DNA of 64,000 nucleotides from JAZPYZ01 sp045544455 (GTDB lineage: Bacteria; Bacillota; Clostridia; Oscillospirales; Acutalibacteraceae). Both the position numbers and the translations under genes were made by a program. Shown here piece after piece: positions 24,958 to 34,115 of the stretch. Every line of letters begins with the position of its first letter. The stretch's first letter is position 1. The stretch spans positions 98,460 to 162,459 of the forward strand of contig JAZPYZ010000022.1 in the NCBI GenBank assembly GCA_045544455.1. Direction: 5' to 3'. The notes beneath the pieces are model-generated. The model did not search any database. It saw nothing but the letters and a program-made list of their open reading frames with translations, and was not told the origin of the DNA.

Positions 24958-26094
24958 ATGAAACTGATCCACGTATCGGATCTGCATATCGGCAAACGCG
25001 TCAATGAGTTTTCCATGTTGGACGATCAGGCGTATATCCTGACCGAGATGTTGCGCGTCATCGATGCCGAACAACCCGACGGCGTGTTGATCGCCGGCGA
25101 CGTATACGACAAAGCCGTTCCGTCGGCCGAAGCGGTACAACTGTTCGACGATTTTCTCTGTCGATTGGCCGCGCGCGACCTGCCCACCTTTCTCATCAGC
25201 GGCAACCACGACTCGCCCGAACGTTTGGCGTTTGGCGGCCGTTTAATGCAAGCCAGTGGTATCCACATCAGTCCGGTGTACGCCGGTTCGGTCGAACCGT
25301 TGTATCTCGAAGATGCACACGGCCGTGTCGCCATCTATTTGCTTCCGTTTATCAAACCGGCCCACGTGCGCCGTTATTTCTCAGACCAACCGATCGAGAG
25401 TTATACCGACGCAATGCGTGTCGCGATCGAGCAGATGGCGGTCGATTCGTCGATCCGCAACGTGCTGGTCACCCACCAATTCGTCACCGGCGCCACGCGC
25501 AGCGAATCCGAAGATCTGTCGGTCGGCGGCAGCGATAACGTCGATGTATCGGTGTTCGATGCGTTCGATTACGTCGCGCTCGGGCATCTGCACGGGCCGC
25601 AATCGGTCGGGCGCGATACCGTGCGCTATTGCGGCACGCCGCTAAAATATTCCTTCTCCGAAACCGCGCACCACAAATCGATCACGGTGGTGGAACTTGG
25701 CGAAAAAGGCGACGTCGATATCCGTACCGTCGCACTCAAACCGTTACACGATCTGCGCGAACTCAAAGGCACTTACGAGCAACTCACCGATCGACGAACC
25801 TATCTCGGCACCGCCACCGACGATTATCTGCACGTCACCTTGACCGATGAAGAGGACGTGCCGGACGCACTCGGCAAATTGCGTGTCATCTACCCAAACT
25901 TGATGAAACTCGATTACGATAACACCCGTACCCGGCACAACGCCGCCATCGGCACGGTCGACGCGGTCGAAACCAAATCGCCGCTGGATCTGTTTGTCGA
26001 ATTTTACGAACTGCAAAACAACCAGCCGTTGTCAAACGAGCAATTGGCGTTTGTCGACGGGTTGATTCAATCGATATGGGAGGGTGACGTATGA
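24958..26094 (+). CDS. sbcD: Exonuclease subunit SbcD
   Basis: Mre11-type nuclease of the SbcCD complex, which cleaves DNA hairpins and processes protein-blocked ends. The metallophosphoesterase motifs are in order: SDLHIGKR (residue ~7), GDVYDKAV, SGNHDSPERL, VTHQFV and ALGHLHGPQ. A C-terminal capping domain completes 378 residues. The stop overlaps the sbcC start by 4 nt, so equal synthesis of the two subunits is likely. In a genome with many hairpin-forming repeats this enzyme is relevant to repeat stability, though that link is only inference. Confidence 0.96.
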   Translation: MKLIHVSDLHIGKRVNEFSMLDDQAYILTEMLRVIDAEQPDGVLIAGDVYDKAVPSAEAVQLFDDFLCRLAARDLPTFLISGNHDSPERLAFGGRLMQASGIHISPVYAGSVEPLYLEDAHGRVAIYLLPFIKPAHVRRYFSDQPIESYTDAMRVAIEQMAVDSSIRNVLVTHQFVTGATRSESEDLSVGGSDNVDVSVFDAFDYVALGHLHGPQSVGRDTVRYCGTPLKYSFSETAHHKSITVVELGEKGDVDIRTVALKPLHDLRELKGTYEQLTDRRTYLGTATDDYLHVTLTDEEDVPDALGKLRVIYPNLMKLDYDNTRTRHNAAIGTVDAVETKSPLDLFVEFYELQNNQPLSNEQLAFVDGLIQSIWEGDV

Positions 26095-28856
26095 GACCGA
26101 TTACTTTAACCCTCTCGGCGTTCGGGCCGTATGCCGGCCACATCGAACTGTCGCTGGATGCATTGGGCAAGCGTGGCTTGTACCTCATCACCGGCGATAC
26201 CGGTGCCGGCAAAACCACGATTTTCGACGCCATTACCTTTGCGCTTTACGGGGAAGCCAGTGGCGAAAACCGCGATCCGTCGATGTTGCGTTCGAAATAC
26301 GCCCAACCCGATACCCCCACGCAGGTGAGTCTGGTGTTCGAGACCAAAGGCCGTCGCTACACCGTTACCCGTAACCCCGAATACGAACGGCCGGCGAAAA
26401 AAGGCGGCGGCACCACCGTGCAACGCGCGGATGCTACCCTGACCATGCCGGACGGCGCGGTGATTACCAAAGTCAAAGAAGTCAATGCCACCATCCGCGA
26501 GATCATCGGGGTGGATGCGGATCAATTTTCGCAGATCGCGATGATCGCACAAGGCGATTTCTTAAAATTGTTGCTCGCCGATACCAAACAACGGCAAGCC
26601 ATTTTTCGCGATATTTTCAAAACCGGCCGGTATCGAGACCTGCAAGAGAAACTGAAAAACGAATCCGGCGCGCTCGCCCGTTTATGTGACGAACGGCGAC
26701 TCAGCGTGCGGCAGTATCTGGGCGGCGTTATGTGTGACGAGAACGATCCGCTGTATGCCGAACTGTGTCAAGCACAAGCCGGCGAATACCTGACCGCCGA
26801 CGCGATGGAACTGATCCGCGTGTTGATCGATCGCGATACCGCCGTGTATCAAGGGGCGTCGGCGCAACTCGCCGCGATCGAAACCCAACTCGACGAGATC
26901 GCCGGTCACTTGGCCAAAGCCGCACAGATCGCGGCTCAACAAGCCAAACTCGACCAAACCGTCGCCGCGATTGCCGAACAAGAGCCGCATCTGAAAACCT
27001 TAACCGAAACCGCGCTCGAAGCCCGCGCGCAGCAATCCGTGCGCGAAACCAAAGCGGCCGAAAAAGCCACCGTCGAAGCCGGGTTTGCCGACTACGATCG
27101 GTTGGAACAACTGATGCATGACCGCGCACAAGCGGATGCCAAATGTGCGCAAGACCGCGCCGCGTGGCAACGGGCGATCGCCGCACGAGACAAGGGGATC
27201 GAGCGATTAACCGCGCTCAAAACCGAATATGCCGCTACCGCCGACGTCGCCGAACAACGGCAGGCGTTGCTTGCACAAGAGACGGCGTTATCGGATCGCC
27301 GGCGCGATCTGGAACTGTTTTTACAAGAAGGGAATCGGTTGACGAAACTGGCCGCCGACCGGCAAGCGGCCCAAACCGCCTACCTGGCGGCCCAAACCGA
27401 AGCCGACCAAGCGGCGGCGCGGTTTGCCGCCCTCAACCGCGCGTTTCTCGCCAACCAAGCCGGCCTGTTGGCCGAACGGTTGACCGACGGCGCCGCGTGT
27501 CCGGTGTGCGGTTCCACTACCCATCCGCAACCGGCGTGTGTGCCGGCCGATGCGCCGAGCGAAGCGGCGTTACAAGCGGCGAAAACCGCCGCCGAAACCG
27601 CCCAGGCTACCGCCGTTGGCCACAGCCGTACCGCGGCACAGATCGGCGGCGCGGTCGATACCGCAACGCAAGCGTATACTGCGCGGATGAACGCGTTGTT
27701 TGCCGACTGTTCCATCGAGCATGCCGCGGCCCAAACCGTCCGTGCGCTCGACGATACCGCCGCCGCGCTCACGCGCGTACAGACCGATGTGCGCACGCTG
27801 GATGACCGGATCAAACGCCGCGCCGAACTCGAATCCGCGATCGAAACCGGCGAACGGTTTGTGGAACAGGCGAAACAAACGGCGATCACGCTCGAAACTG
27901 CCATCGCCGCCGGGGACGAAACCTGCCGTCAACTCGATAATCAAATCGCTGCGTTGCGGGCGAAATGGCGGTTCGCCACCCGTGCCGAAGCCGCGCAATA
28001 CGTCGCCGTGTTAGCGCAAGAGATGGCGGCGATTGATCGCGCCATTACCGCGGCCGATACCGCTAAACACGAGGCCGAAACGGCGCTGGCGGCGTTGCAC
28101 GCCCAGGCTGAACAATGCCGTCAACTGTTGGCGGATCGACCGGATATCGATACCGCCGCGTTGGAGACGCGTCGTGCGGCCCTCGCGGCCGACAAAGCCG
28201 CCATTACCACCGCCGCCCAAGCGGTGCATCTCCGGCTCGAAACCAACCGCCTGGCACTCGATAACATCGCCGCCGGGGCGGCAAAGCTCCACGAGATCGA
28301 ATCGAGATGGGCGTGGATCAAAGCACTGGCCAATACCGCTAACGGCAACCTGGCCGGCAAAGAAAAAATGATGCTCGAAACCTATATCCAAACCACCTAT
28401 TTCGACCGGATCATCCGCCGCGCCAATACGCGGTTTATGGTGATGTCGGCCGGTCAGTACGAACTCAAACGCCGCGAAACCGTTGATAACAACCGCCAAC
28501 AAAGTGGGTTAGAACTGGATGTCATCGACCATTACAACGGTACGGTACGTCACGTTAAAACCTTGTCGGGCGGCGAATCCTTTAAAGCGTCGTTGTCGCT
28601 TGCGTTAGGGTTATCCGACGAAATTCAATCGTCGGCCGGCGGTGTGCGACTGGATACCATGTTCGTGGACGAAGGGTTTGGTTCGTTGGATGAAGAATCG
28701 CTCGAACAGGCGATGCGTGCGCTGATGTCGTTGGCCGACGGTGACCGGTTGGTCGGGATCATTTCCCACGTATCGACGCTCAAAGACCGGATCGATAAAC
28801 AGATCGTGGTCACGAAAGACAAGACCGGCGGCAGTCGCGCGGTCATCGTGGGGTAA
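26091..28856 (+). CDS. sbcC: Exonuclease subunit SbcC (SMC-like ATPase)
   Basis: Rad50-type ATPase of 921 residues. Walker A GDTGAGKT lies at residues 35-42; two long Ala/Gln/Glu-rich coiled coils flank the zinc hook (ACPVCGSTTHPQP, CxxC) near the middle; the C-terminal lobe has the ABC signature LSGGESFKASLSLALG and Walker B LDTMFVDEGFGSLDEE. With SbcD it forms the nuclease complex. Shorter than E. coli SbcC (about 1,050 residues) because the coils are shorter. Translationally coupled to sbcD. Confidence 0.96.
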   Translation: MRPITLTLSAFGPYAGHIELSLDALGKRGLYLITGDTGAGKTTIFDAITFALYGEASGENRDPSMLRSKYAQPDTPTQVSLVFETKGRRYTVTRNPEYERPAKKGGGTTVQRADATLTMPDGAVITKVKEVNATIREIIGVDADQFSQIAMIAQGDFLKLLLADTKQRQAIFRDIFKTGRYRDLQEKLKNESGALARLCDERRLSVRQYLGGVMCDENDPLYAELCQAQAGEYLTADAMELIRVLIDRDTAVYQGASAQLAAIETQLDEIAGHLAKAAQIAAQQAKLDQTVAAIAEQEPHLKTLTETALEARAQQSVRETKAAEKATVEAGFADYDRLEQLMHDRAQADAKCAQDRAAWQRAIAARDKGIERLTALKTEYAATADVAEQRQALLAQETALSDRRRDLELFLQEGNRLTKLAADRQAAQTAYLAAQTEADQAAARFAALNRAFLANQAGLLAERLTDGAACPVCGSTTHPQPACVPADAPSEAALQAAKTAAETAQATAVGHSRTAAQIGGAVDTATQAYTARMNALFADCSIEHAAAQTVRALDDTAAALTRVQTDVRTLDDRIKRRAELESAIETGERFVEQAKQTAITLETAIAAGDETCRQLDNQIAALRAKWRFATRAEAAQYVAVLAQEMAAIDRAITAADTAKHEAETALAALHAQAEQCRQLLADRPDIDTAALETRRAALAADKAAITTAAQAVHLRLETNRLALDNIAAGAAKLHEIESRWAWIKALANTANGNLAGKEKMMLETYIQTTYFDRIIRRANTRFMVMSAGQYELKRRETVDNNRQQSGLELDVIDHYNGTVRHVKTLSGGESFKASLSLALGLSDEIQSSAGGVRLDTMFVDEGFGSLDEESLEQAMRALMSLADGDRLVGIISHVSTLKDRIDKQIVVTKDKTGGSRAVIVG

Positions 28857-28861
28857 TACCC

Positions 28862-28890
28862 TTGCGGTCCGGTGTCGAATATGCTATAAT
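28862..28890 (+). promoter_or_regulatory. DEAD-box helicase promoter
   Basis: TTGCGG, 17-bp spacer, TATAAT immediately after sbcC; the helicase starts 35 bp downstream. Confidence 0.7.
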
Positions 28891-28925
28891 CAAGTGGATT
28901 TGTATAAGAAAGGATTTTTCAATTC

Positions 28926-30104
28926 ATGGCACAACCATTTACCACGTTTGAAGAGATGGAACTGCGCGCACCGTTGATGCAGGCGGTCCGGAAGATGGGA
29001 TTTACCAACCCCACACCGGTACAGGCGCAGACCATTCCGTATATGTTAGAGGGATACGACGTGATCGCCAAAGCCCCCACCGGCACCGGTAAAACCTGCG
29101 CGTTCGGGATCCCGATTTTGGAGACGTTGCGTGACGATTGCACTGACGTGCAGGCGTTGATCTTATGCCCGACGAGAGAGTTATGCGTACAGATCGCCGA
29201 CGAGATGCGCGGTTTAGCCGCGTGTATGCCGCAGGTGCGGATCGCCGCGATCTATGGCGGTCAACCGATGGCCAAACAGATCGCGCAACTGCAAAAACAC
29301 CCGCAGATCGTGGTCGCGACACCTGGTCGGTTGCTCGACCATATGGGGCGCGGCAACGTGTGGATCGGCGATATTTATACCGCCGTGTTGGATGAAGCCG
29401 ACGAAATGTTGAAGATGGGATTTGTCAAAGACGTGTGCAAGATCCTCAACGCCACGCCGGGCGACACCCAGGTCGTGATGTTCAGCGCGACCATTTCGCG
29501 TGAAGTGATGGATATCGCGTGGCAGTATCAGCACGATGCGGTGGACATCACCATCGAAGCGCAAGGGGACAACCGTCCCAAGATCGCGCAATATCGGTTG
29601 GTATCGACCGGCGATCAACGGATCACCGATATGTATGATATCATCGACCGGTTTGCGTATAAGCGGGTGATGGTATTCGCGAATATGAAAACCACCGTTC
29701 GCCGCCTGCACACCCGCATGCAAAAGGACAAGCGGTCGGTCGATTGCTTACACGGCGACATGCCGCAAAGCCAGCGTAACCGCGTGATGGCCGGATACCG
29801 AAAAGGCGCGTTCGAAATTTTGATCGCGACCGACGTGGCGGCGCGCGGTATCGACGTCGACGACGTCGAAGTGGTATTCAACTTCGACGTGCCGGACGAA
29901 AACGAGTATTATCTGCACCGCATCGGCCGTACCGGTCGCGCCAAGCGCGAAGGGGTGGCGTTCACCTTTGTGCCGGATGAACACGATCCCCGGATGCGCG
30001 ATATCGGCAAATACACCCACTCGCAGGTCGATCTGCTCACCCGTGGGGAAGACGGCGCGTTGGTGTGCGATGACGGCACACCACTGGCCGACCGTTTACA
30101 ATAA
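28926..30104 (+). CDS. DEAD-box RNA helicase
   Basis: ATP-dependent RNA helicase of 392 residues, essentially only the two RecA-like core domains. Motifs: Q motif (TNPTPVQAQTIP), I APTGTGKT (50-57), Ia PTRELC, II VLDEADEML, III SAT, IV VFANMKTT, V DVAARGIDV, VI HRIGRTGRA. It lacks the RNA-binding extensions of DeaD or DbpA, so it resembles the short CshB/eIF4A-like form. Roles in this group are mRNA turnover, ribosome assembly or cold adaptation; the sequence does not choose. Ribosome site AAAGGA. Monocistronic, with its own terminator. Confidence 0.92.
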   Translation: MAQPFTTFEEMELRAPLMQAVRKMGFTNPTPVQAQTIPYMLEGYDVIAKAPTGTGKTCAFGIPILETLRDDCTDVQALILCPTRELCVQIADEMRGLAACMPQVRIAAIYGGQPMAKQIAQLQKHPQIVVATPGRLLDHMGRGNVWIGDIYTAVLDEADEMLKMGFVKDVCKILNATPGDTQVVMFSATISREVMDIAWQYQHDAVDITIEAQGDNRPKIAQYRLVSTGDQRITDMYDIIDRFAYKRVMVFANMKTTVRRLHTRMQKDKRSVDCLHGDMPQSQRNRVMAGYRKGAFEILIATDVAARGIDVDDVEVVFNFDVPDENEYYLHRIGRTGRAKREGVAFTFVPDEHDPRMRDIGKYTHSQVDLLTRGEDGALVCDDGTPLADRLQ

Positions 30105-30124
30105 CTCAACACCACATAAGGCAA

Positions 30125-30154
30125 CACCCGATGGTCACCATCGGGTGCTTTTTT
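30125..30154 (+). terminator. Terminator of the DEAD-box helicase gene
   Basis: CACCCGATGGT / ACCATCGGGTG with a single-base loop, then CTTTTTTG. The stem sequence recurs at the ddl terminator (41005-41035). Confidence 0.92.
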
Positions 30155-30171
30155 GTTTTGGTGGCTGTTAG

Positions 30172-30229
30172 TTTGATCAAATGGGTTGGTTTCGCCCGAG
30201 CGCGTTAGTGCGAGCGTGCTGTCTGCAAG
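30172..30229 (-). repeat. P module, inverted orientation
   Basis: TTTGATCAAATGGGTTGGTT followed by CGAGCGCGTTAGTGCGAGCG and CTGTCTGCAAG. This is the reverse-orientation counterpart of the P module at 4027-4090, directly adjoining the T array. Confidence 0.85.
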
Positions 30230-30793
30230 ATGGCCTGTGCGGCGCGGTCTCTCAACATATGGGTGCTCTGAGATGGTTGGGTTTTCGCTCAATTTACCCC
30301 AACGGACTCGTGCCGTCTGCAAGATGGCCTGTGCGGTGCGGTCTCTCAACATATGGGTGCTCTGAGATGGTTGGGCTTTCGCTCAATTTACCCCAACGGA
30401 CTCGTGCCGTCTGCAAGATGGCCTGTGCGGTGCGGTCTCTCAACGTATGGGTGCTCTGAGATGGTTGGGCTTTCGCTCAATTTACCCCAACGGACTCGTG
30501 CTGTCTGCAAGATGGCCTGTGCGGCGCGGTCTCTCAACATATGGGTGCTCTGAGATGGTTGGGCTTTCGCTCAATTTACCCCAACGGACTCGTGCCGTCT
30601 GCAAGATGGCCTGTGCGGCGCGGTCTCTCAACATATGGGTGCTCTGAGATGGTTGGGCTTTCGCTCAATTTACCCCAACGGACTCGTGCTGTCTGCAAGA
30701 TGGCCTATGCGGCGCGGTCTCTCAACATATGGGTGCTCTGAGATGGTTGGGTTTTCGCTCAATTTACCCCAACGGACTCGTGCCGTCTGCAAG
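30230..30793 (-). repeat. Tandem array of six 94-bp T units
   Basis: Six head-to-tail copies end with CTGCAAG at 30323, 30417, 30511, 30605, 30699 and 30793. They are nearly identical to each other and are the reverse complement of the T units at 4226-4510. Differences are single bases (GTGCGGTGCGG or GTGCGGCGCGG, CATATG or CGTATG). The 94-bp period is not a multiple of three, so the chain of overlapping 66-residue frames it creates is an artefact. There are no unique spacers, which excludes CRISPR. The array lies between the helicase terminator and AT-rich DNA, the only copy outside a predicted transcript. Confidence 0.95.
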
Positions 30794-31451
30794 ACCACCG
30801 CAGGTGTACTATATGTTGTGGTTGGGTAGTGATGCGATTTTCCGGCAAAACGCCCGGTTGGTTTCTATTATATATATAATAAGGTATATAAGGGCTGGTC
30901 ATCTGATCGGTTTTCACGATCTTTTGCAACCGATCTGTCCCCACTTCGTCATCCAAACCGATCCTCTTTCACCGGAAATTTCCCCACCTGCCGGAATTTG
31001 CCGCCACTCGTCCGATCCAACCGTCCCCAAAACTCCCCCAACAAAATTGGAAATTCCCCTGATTTTGAGTTTTTATTCGATTTTTTGTATATTTATTCGA
31101 AAAAATTCCCCATTTTTCGCCAAAATCACGCCAAAAATCGATCTCAAAACCCCTAAAAAGCCGGTTTTGGGAGGGCGGTTTTGGTTGGATGCACAAAATT
31201 TCGCCGCTTTTTCAAAATTAACGATTTCAAAATCCATTATTGGTAAAAAACGGAAACAAATTCGGCAAATTGTCCGAAATTGTGGATAATCAGGGGATAA
31301 AAAAGACGAATTTGTTCGAAATATGGCTAAAAACCGCGCATAAGTACCGCCGCGATCGGGGGAATCTTCGCCACGAAAAATCCGGCGAATTTTGACAGAT
31401 GGACAAGGGTTCTTTGTGCAAAACAGCTAAAAACCACCCAAGTTAGCGCGG
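30794..31451. other. AT-rich non-coding stretch with one perfect DnaA box
   Basis: No credible gene. Composition is strikingly AT-rich compared with neighbouring genes, with many short runs such as AAAATTTCGCC, TTCGAAAAAATT and GGAAATTCCCC. A consensus DnaA box (TTATCCACA on the minus strand) lies at 31281-31289. A TATATA-rich patch lies at 30867-30893. No dnaA, dnaN or gyr genes are near, so an origin is unlikely. The stretch may be decayed repeat or regulatory DNA. Confidence 0.5.
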
Positions 31452-31480
31452 TTGACAATGGGCAATGTTGCGAATATAAT
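31452..31480 (+). promoter_or_regulatory. Consensus promoter of the G5/3D gene
   Basis: Perfect TTGACA, 17-bp spacer, perfect TATAAT. Transcription should begin about 31487, giving a leader of ~176 nt. Confidence 0.85.
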
Positions 31481-31484
31481 GGAA

Positions 31485-31662
31485 CACGCTCGCCCAAAGC
31501 CGAGGCGAGTCGTGCCAAAAAGAAAAAACATGCAATCAGGATTCAACGAACCGCGCGGCAATAGCGTCCTATTGTTGCCGATGAGGGAAAACCGCGAAAC
31601 ACTACTAATAGTGGTGCCTATATATAGTGCGGTTGCCCTCGAACGGAAAGGAGAACCGAAAA
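31485..31662 (+). ncRNA. Structured 5' leader of the G5/3D gene (candidate cis-regulatory RNA)
   Basis: Three foldable elements in order. A hairpin at the 5' end pairs CACGCTCGCC with GGCGAGTCGTG (31485-31514, one bulge). A second pairs CGGCAATAG with CTATTGTTGCCG (31555-31580). A long-range stem pairs GAGGG/CCCTC and ACCGC/GCGGT (31583-31595 with 31629-31640) and encloses a small hairpin CACTA-CTAA-TAGTG (31600-31613). The long stem closes just before the AAAGGAG ribosome site. It does not match the c-di-AMP (ydaO) riboswitch consensus, which often precedes such wall enzymes. Function is inferred from structure only. Confidence 0.5.
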
Positions 31663-32751
31663 ATGAATATATGGCATACGATTTCAACCGCGATCAAAAC
31701 CGCGGTCAAAAAAGTCGACGACCTGCTTCCCGGTAATTTTCGCAGTCGGTTGTGCGTCGTAACCGCATTGTCCATCGCGGTGGCGTCGGTGTACGTGCAA
31801 TCCACCCTCACCCTGCGTACTGCCACCATCACCGACGGCAACGAAACGCGCGTCGTCACCACTTTAAACGGTGATCCGCGTGCCGTCATCGCCGAAGCCG
31901 GCGTTAGGGTATCCCCGAACGACGAAATCACCCACGAAGTGGATGATCAAGCGAACCTTACCATTGAAATCAACCGTGCGTTTGATCTGCCGATCGAGGT
32001 GGATGGAGAAACGGTTACGGTCAGCGTAGCCGGCGGCACCGTCGCCGAAGCGCTGGAACAAGCCGGTATTGTCTTGACGAAATACGATACCATGAACGTC
32101 AATCCCGACGATGAAGTGACCGAAGGCATGGATATTGTCGTTTCGCGCACCACCTATCGGGAATATCAAGCCGCCGAAACCATTGCCTACGGAACCAAAA
32201 CCGTCTATACTGACAAACTGAAAGTCGGCGAGACCAAACACGTGTCCGATGGCATCAACGGCCGCAAAACCGTCACGTATCGTGACACGTTGATCAACGG
32301 CCAAGTGGTCGAAACGGTCGCCGTCGAAGAAGTGGTCATCAAAAAAGCAGTGCCGCAAGTCAAACAAGTCGGTACCGGCAAAGCCGTTGTGGCGTCGGTG
32401 TCGAAAGAAGGCATCGAACTGGATGCCAACGGTCAACCGATCCGCTATAAAAAGGTGATCAGCGGTAAGTGCACCGCGTATTCGTCGCAAGAAGCCGCGG
32501 TCGGTACGGTGACGTCCACCGGCCTGAAAGCACAAGTCGGCGTGGTGGCGGTCAACCCGAACATCATCCCGTACGGCACCAAACTGTATATCGTATCGGC
32601 CGACGGTAAAACCGTGTACGGCTATGCGATCGCCGGTGACACCGGCGGTGCGGCGCTCAGCAACCGCATTGTAGCAGACTTATACATGGACACGGTCGCG
32701 GAATGCGTAGAATTCGGCCGCCGTACCATGAACGTATATATCTTAGAATAA
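31663..32751 (+). CDS. YabE-like G5 and 3D domain cell-wall hydrolase
   Basis: Predicted secreted or membrane-anchored muralytic enzyme of 362 residues. Order: short cytoplasmic N-terminus, membrane/signal segment (about 31-50), two DUF348 repeats (about 52-160), a G5 domain (about 165-245, adhesion or wall binding) and a C-terminal 3D domain (about 270-362). The 3D domain has the acidic signature IAGDTGGA ... VADLYMDT, shared with MltA-type lytic transglycosylases. This is the Firmicute YabE family, functionally related to resuscitation-promoting factors. The ATG after AAAGGAG was chosen over an in-frame start 36 nt upstream. Confidence 0.9.
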   Translation: MNIWHTISTAIKTAVKKVDDLLPGNFRSRLCVVTALSIAVASVYVQSTLTLRTATITDGNETRVVTTLNGDPRAVIAEAGVRVSPNDEITHEVDDQANLTIEINRAFDLPIEVDGETVTVSVAGGTVAEALEQAGIVLTKYDTMNVNPDDEVTEGMDIVVSRTTYREYQAAETIAYGTKTVYTDKLKVGETKHVSDGINGRKTVTYRDTLINGQVVETVAVEEVVIKKAVPQVKQVGTGKAVVASVSKEGIELDANGQPIRYKKVISGKCTAYSSQEAAVGTVTSTGLKAQVGVVAVNPNIIPYGTKLYIVSADGKTVYGYAIAGDTGGAALSNRIVADLYMDTVAECVEFGRRTMNVYILE

Positions 32752-32768
32752 TCCTAACCGCATGTAAT

Positions 32769-32805
32769 CGCCTGTGACGTTCTTGTCGACGTCACGGGCG
32801 TTTTT
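32769..32805 (+). terminator. Terminator of the G5/3D gene
   Basis: CGCCTGTGACGT / ACGTCACGGGCG stem (one G-T pair), eight-base loop, then TTTTT. Confidence 0.9.
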
Positions 32806-32854
32806 CGTTTCGGTTTCAGCGTGGCAAACGACGCGTGACAACCGAAATAAAGGG

Positions 32855-32883
32855 TTGAAAAATGAGAACGTTTTAGGTATAAT
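32855..32883 (+). promoter_or_regulatory. Promoter of the oadB-proS operon
   Basis: TTGAAA, 17-bp spacer, TATAAT, about 45 bp before the oadB start. Confidence 0.75.
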
Positions 32884-32927
32884 ACATTATGTATGTTTGA
32901 AACTAATAAAAAGGTGAGGTGTCCTTG

Positions 32928-34097
32928 TTGGAATTCATACAACAATTTAGTTTTTTATGGGACAGTGTTCTGTTCTTCTTTCAGGGCGACGGATGGAAAA
33001 ATCTCGTCATGCTCGGTGTCGGCGGTCTGCTGATCTGGTTGGCGTTGGCCAAAGATTTTGAACCGTCGCTGTTGATGCCGATGGGATTGGGTGCCATTCT
33101 CGTCAATCTGCCGTTTTCCGGCGCGGTCGGCGTAGCGGCCGACGGATCCGAGGGTATCATCGACTGGTTGTTTAAAGTCGGTATCGAAGCCTCTGAGGCG
33201 ATGCCGTTGTTGCTGTTTATCGGGATCGGCGCGATGATCGATTTCGGTCCGCTGTTGTCCAACCCGAAAATGTTTCTGTTCGGCGCGGCGGCCCAGTTCG
33301 GTATTTTCCTGACGGTCCTCATCGCCAGCCTGCTCGGCTATGACTTTAAAGACGCGGCCGCGATCGGTGTGATCGGTGCGGCCGACGGCCCGACCTCGAT
33401 CCTGGTTTCGAAAGTGCTCGAATCCGGTTACGTTGCGGCGATTGCGGTGGCGGCCTATTCGTATATGGCGTTGGTCCCGATCATCCAACCCATGGCGATC
33501 AAACTCGTCACCACCAAAAAAGAGCGTATGATCCACATGCCGTATAACCCGGCATCGGTTTCCCGCAAAACCCGTATTTTGTTCCCGATCTGCGTGACCA
33601 TCATTGCCGGTCTCGTAGCCCCGAAATCGGTCTCGTTGGTAGGCATGTTGATGTTCGGCAACCTGTTGCGTGAATGTTTGAAACTCGACAACCTGTCGCA
33701 AACCGCGCAAACCCAACTCGCAAACCTCATCACCATTTTGCTCGGCCTTACGATTGCCGGCAGCATGAAAGCAGAAGCCTTCGTTCGGATCGATACCATC
33801 ATCATCATGGCGCTCGGCCTGGTGGCGTTCGTGTTCGATACCATCGGCGGCGTGATGTTCGCCAAACTGATGAATATTTTCCTGCCGGAAGGCAAAAAGA
33901 TCAACCCGATGGTCGGCGGTGCCGGTATTTCGGCGTTCCCGATGTCGGCGCGCGTTATTCAGAAAATGGCGCTCAAAGAAGATAACCAAAACCATCTTCT
34001 CATGCATGCGGTCGGCGCGAACGTGGCCGGCCAGATCGGTTCGGTGGTGGCCGGCGGTATCATTTTGACCGTTGTCCCGAACCTGATTGCCGGTTAA
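32928..34097 (+). CDS. oadB: Sodium-pumping decarboxylase beta subunit (OadB family)
   Basis: Polytopic membrane protein of ~390 residues that couples decarboxylation of a biotin-bound carboxyl group to Na+ export. Signatures: IGVIGAADGPTSILVSK near residue 145 and NPMVGGAGISAFPMSARV near residue 330, which carry conserved Asp and Ser/Asn of the ion site. Start assignment is soft: TTG at 32928 fits AAGGTGAGG, with TTG 3 nt earlier and GTG at 32919 as alternatives. The alpha (carboxyltransferase) and biotin carrier subunits are not in the window, so substrate (oxaloacetate, methylmalonyl-CoA or glutaconyl-CoA) is open. A mini gamma subunit follows. Confidence 0.92.
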   Translation: MEFIQQFSFLWDSVLFFFQGDGWKNLVMLGVGGLLIWLALAKDFEPSLLMPMGLGAILVNLPFSGAVGVAADGSEGIIDWLFKVGIEASEAMPLLLFIGIGAMIDFGPLLSNPKMFLFGAAAQFGIFLTVLIASLLGYDFKDAAAIGVIGAADGPTSILVSKVLESGYVAAIAVAAYSYMALVPIIQPMAIKLVTTKKERMIHMPYNPASVSRKTRILFPICVTIIAGLVAPKSVSLVGMLMFGNLLRECLKLDNLSQTAQTQLANLITILLGLTIAGSMKAEAFVRIDTIIIMALGLVAFVFDTIGGVMFAKLMNIFLPEGKKINPMVGGAGISAFPMSARVIQKMALKEDNQNHLLMHAVGANVAGQIGSVVAGGIILTVVPNLIAG

Positions 34098-34115
34098 GGA
34101 AAGGGGATTGTGGAT

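Noticed and set aside
30230..30793. Possible CRISPR array
   Set aside because: Units are contiguous and identical with no unique spacers, and there are no cas genes in the window.
30181..31289. Chain of overlapping 64-66-residue frames across the tandem array, and a 186-residue frame after it
   Set aside because: They arise from the 94-bp period shifting frame at each unit; no ribosome sites, and composition follows the repeat, not a protein.
31281..31289. oriC based on a perfect DnaA box
   Set aside because: A single box without other boxes or origin genes nearby.
31485..31662. c-di-AMP (ydaO) riboswitch
   Set aside because: The leader is in the right place for this gene family, but the conserved ydaO sequence blocks are not seen.
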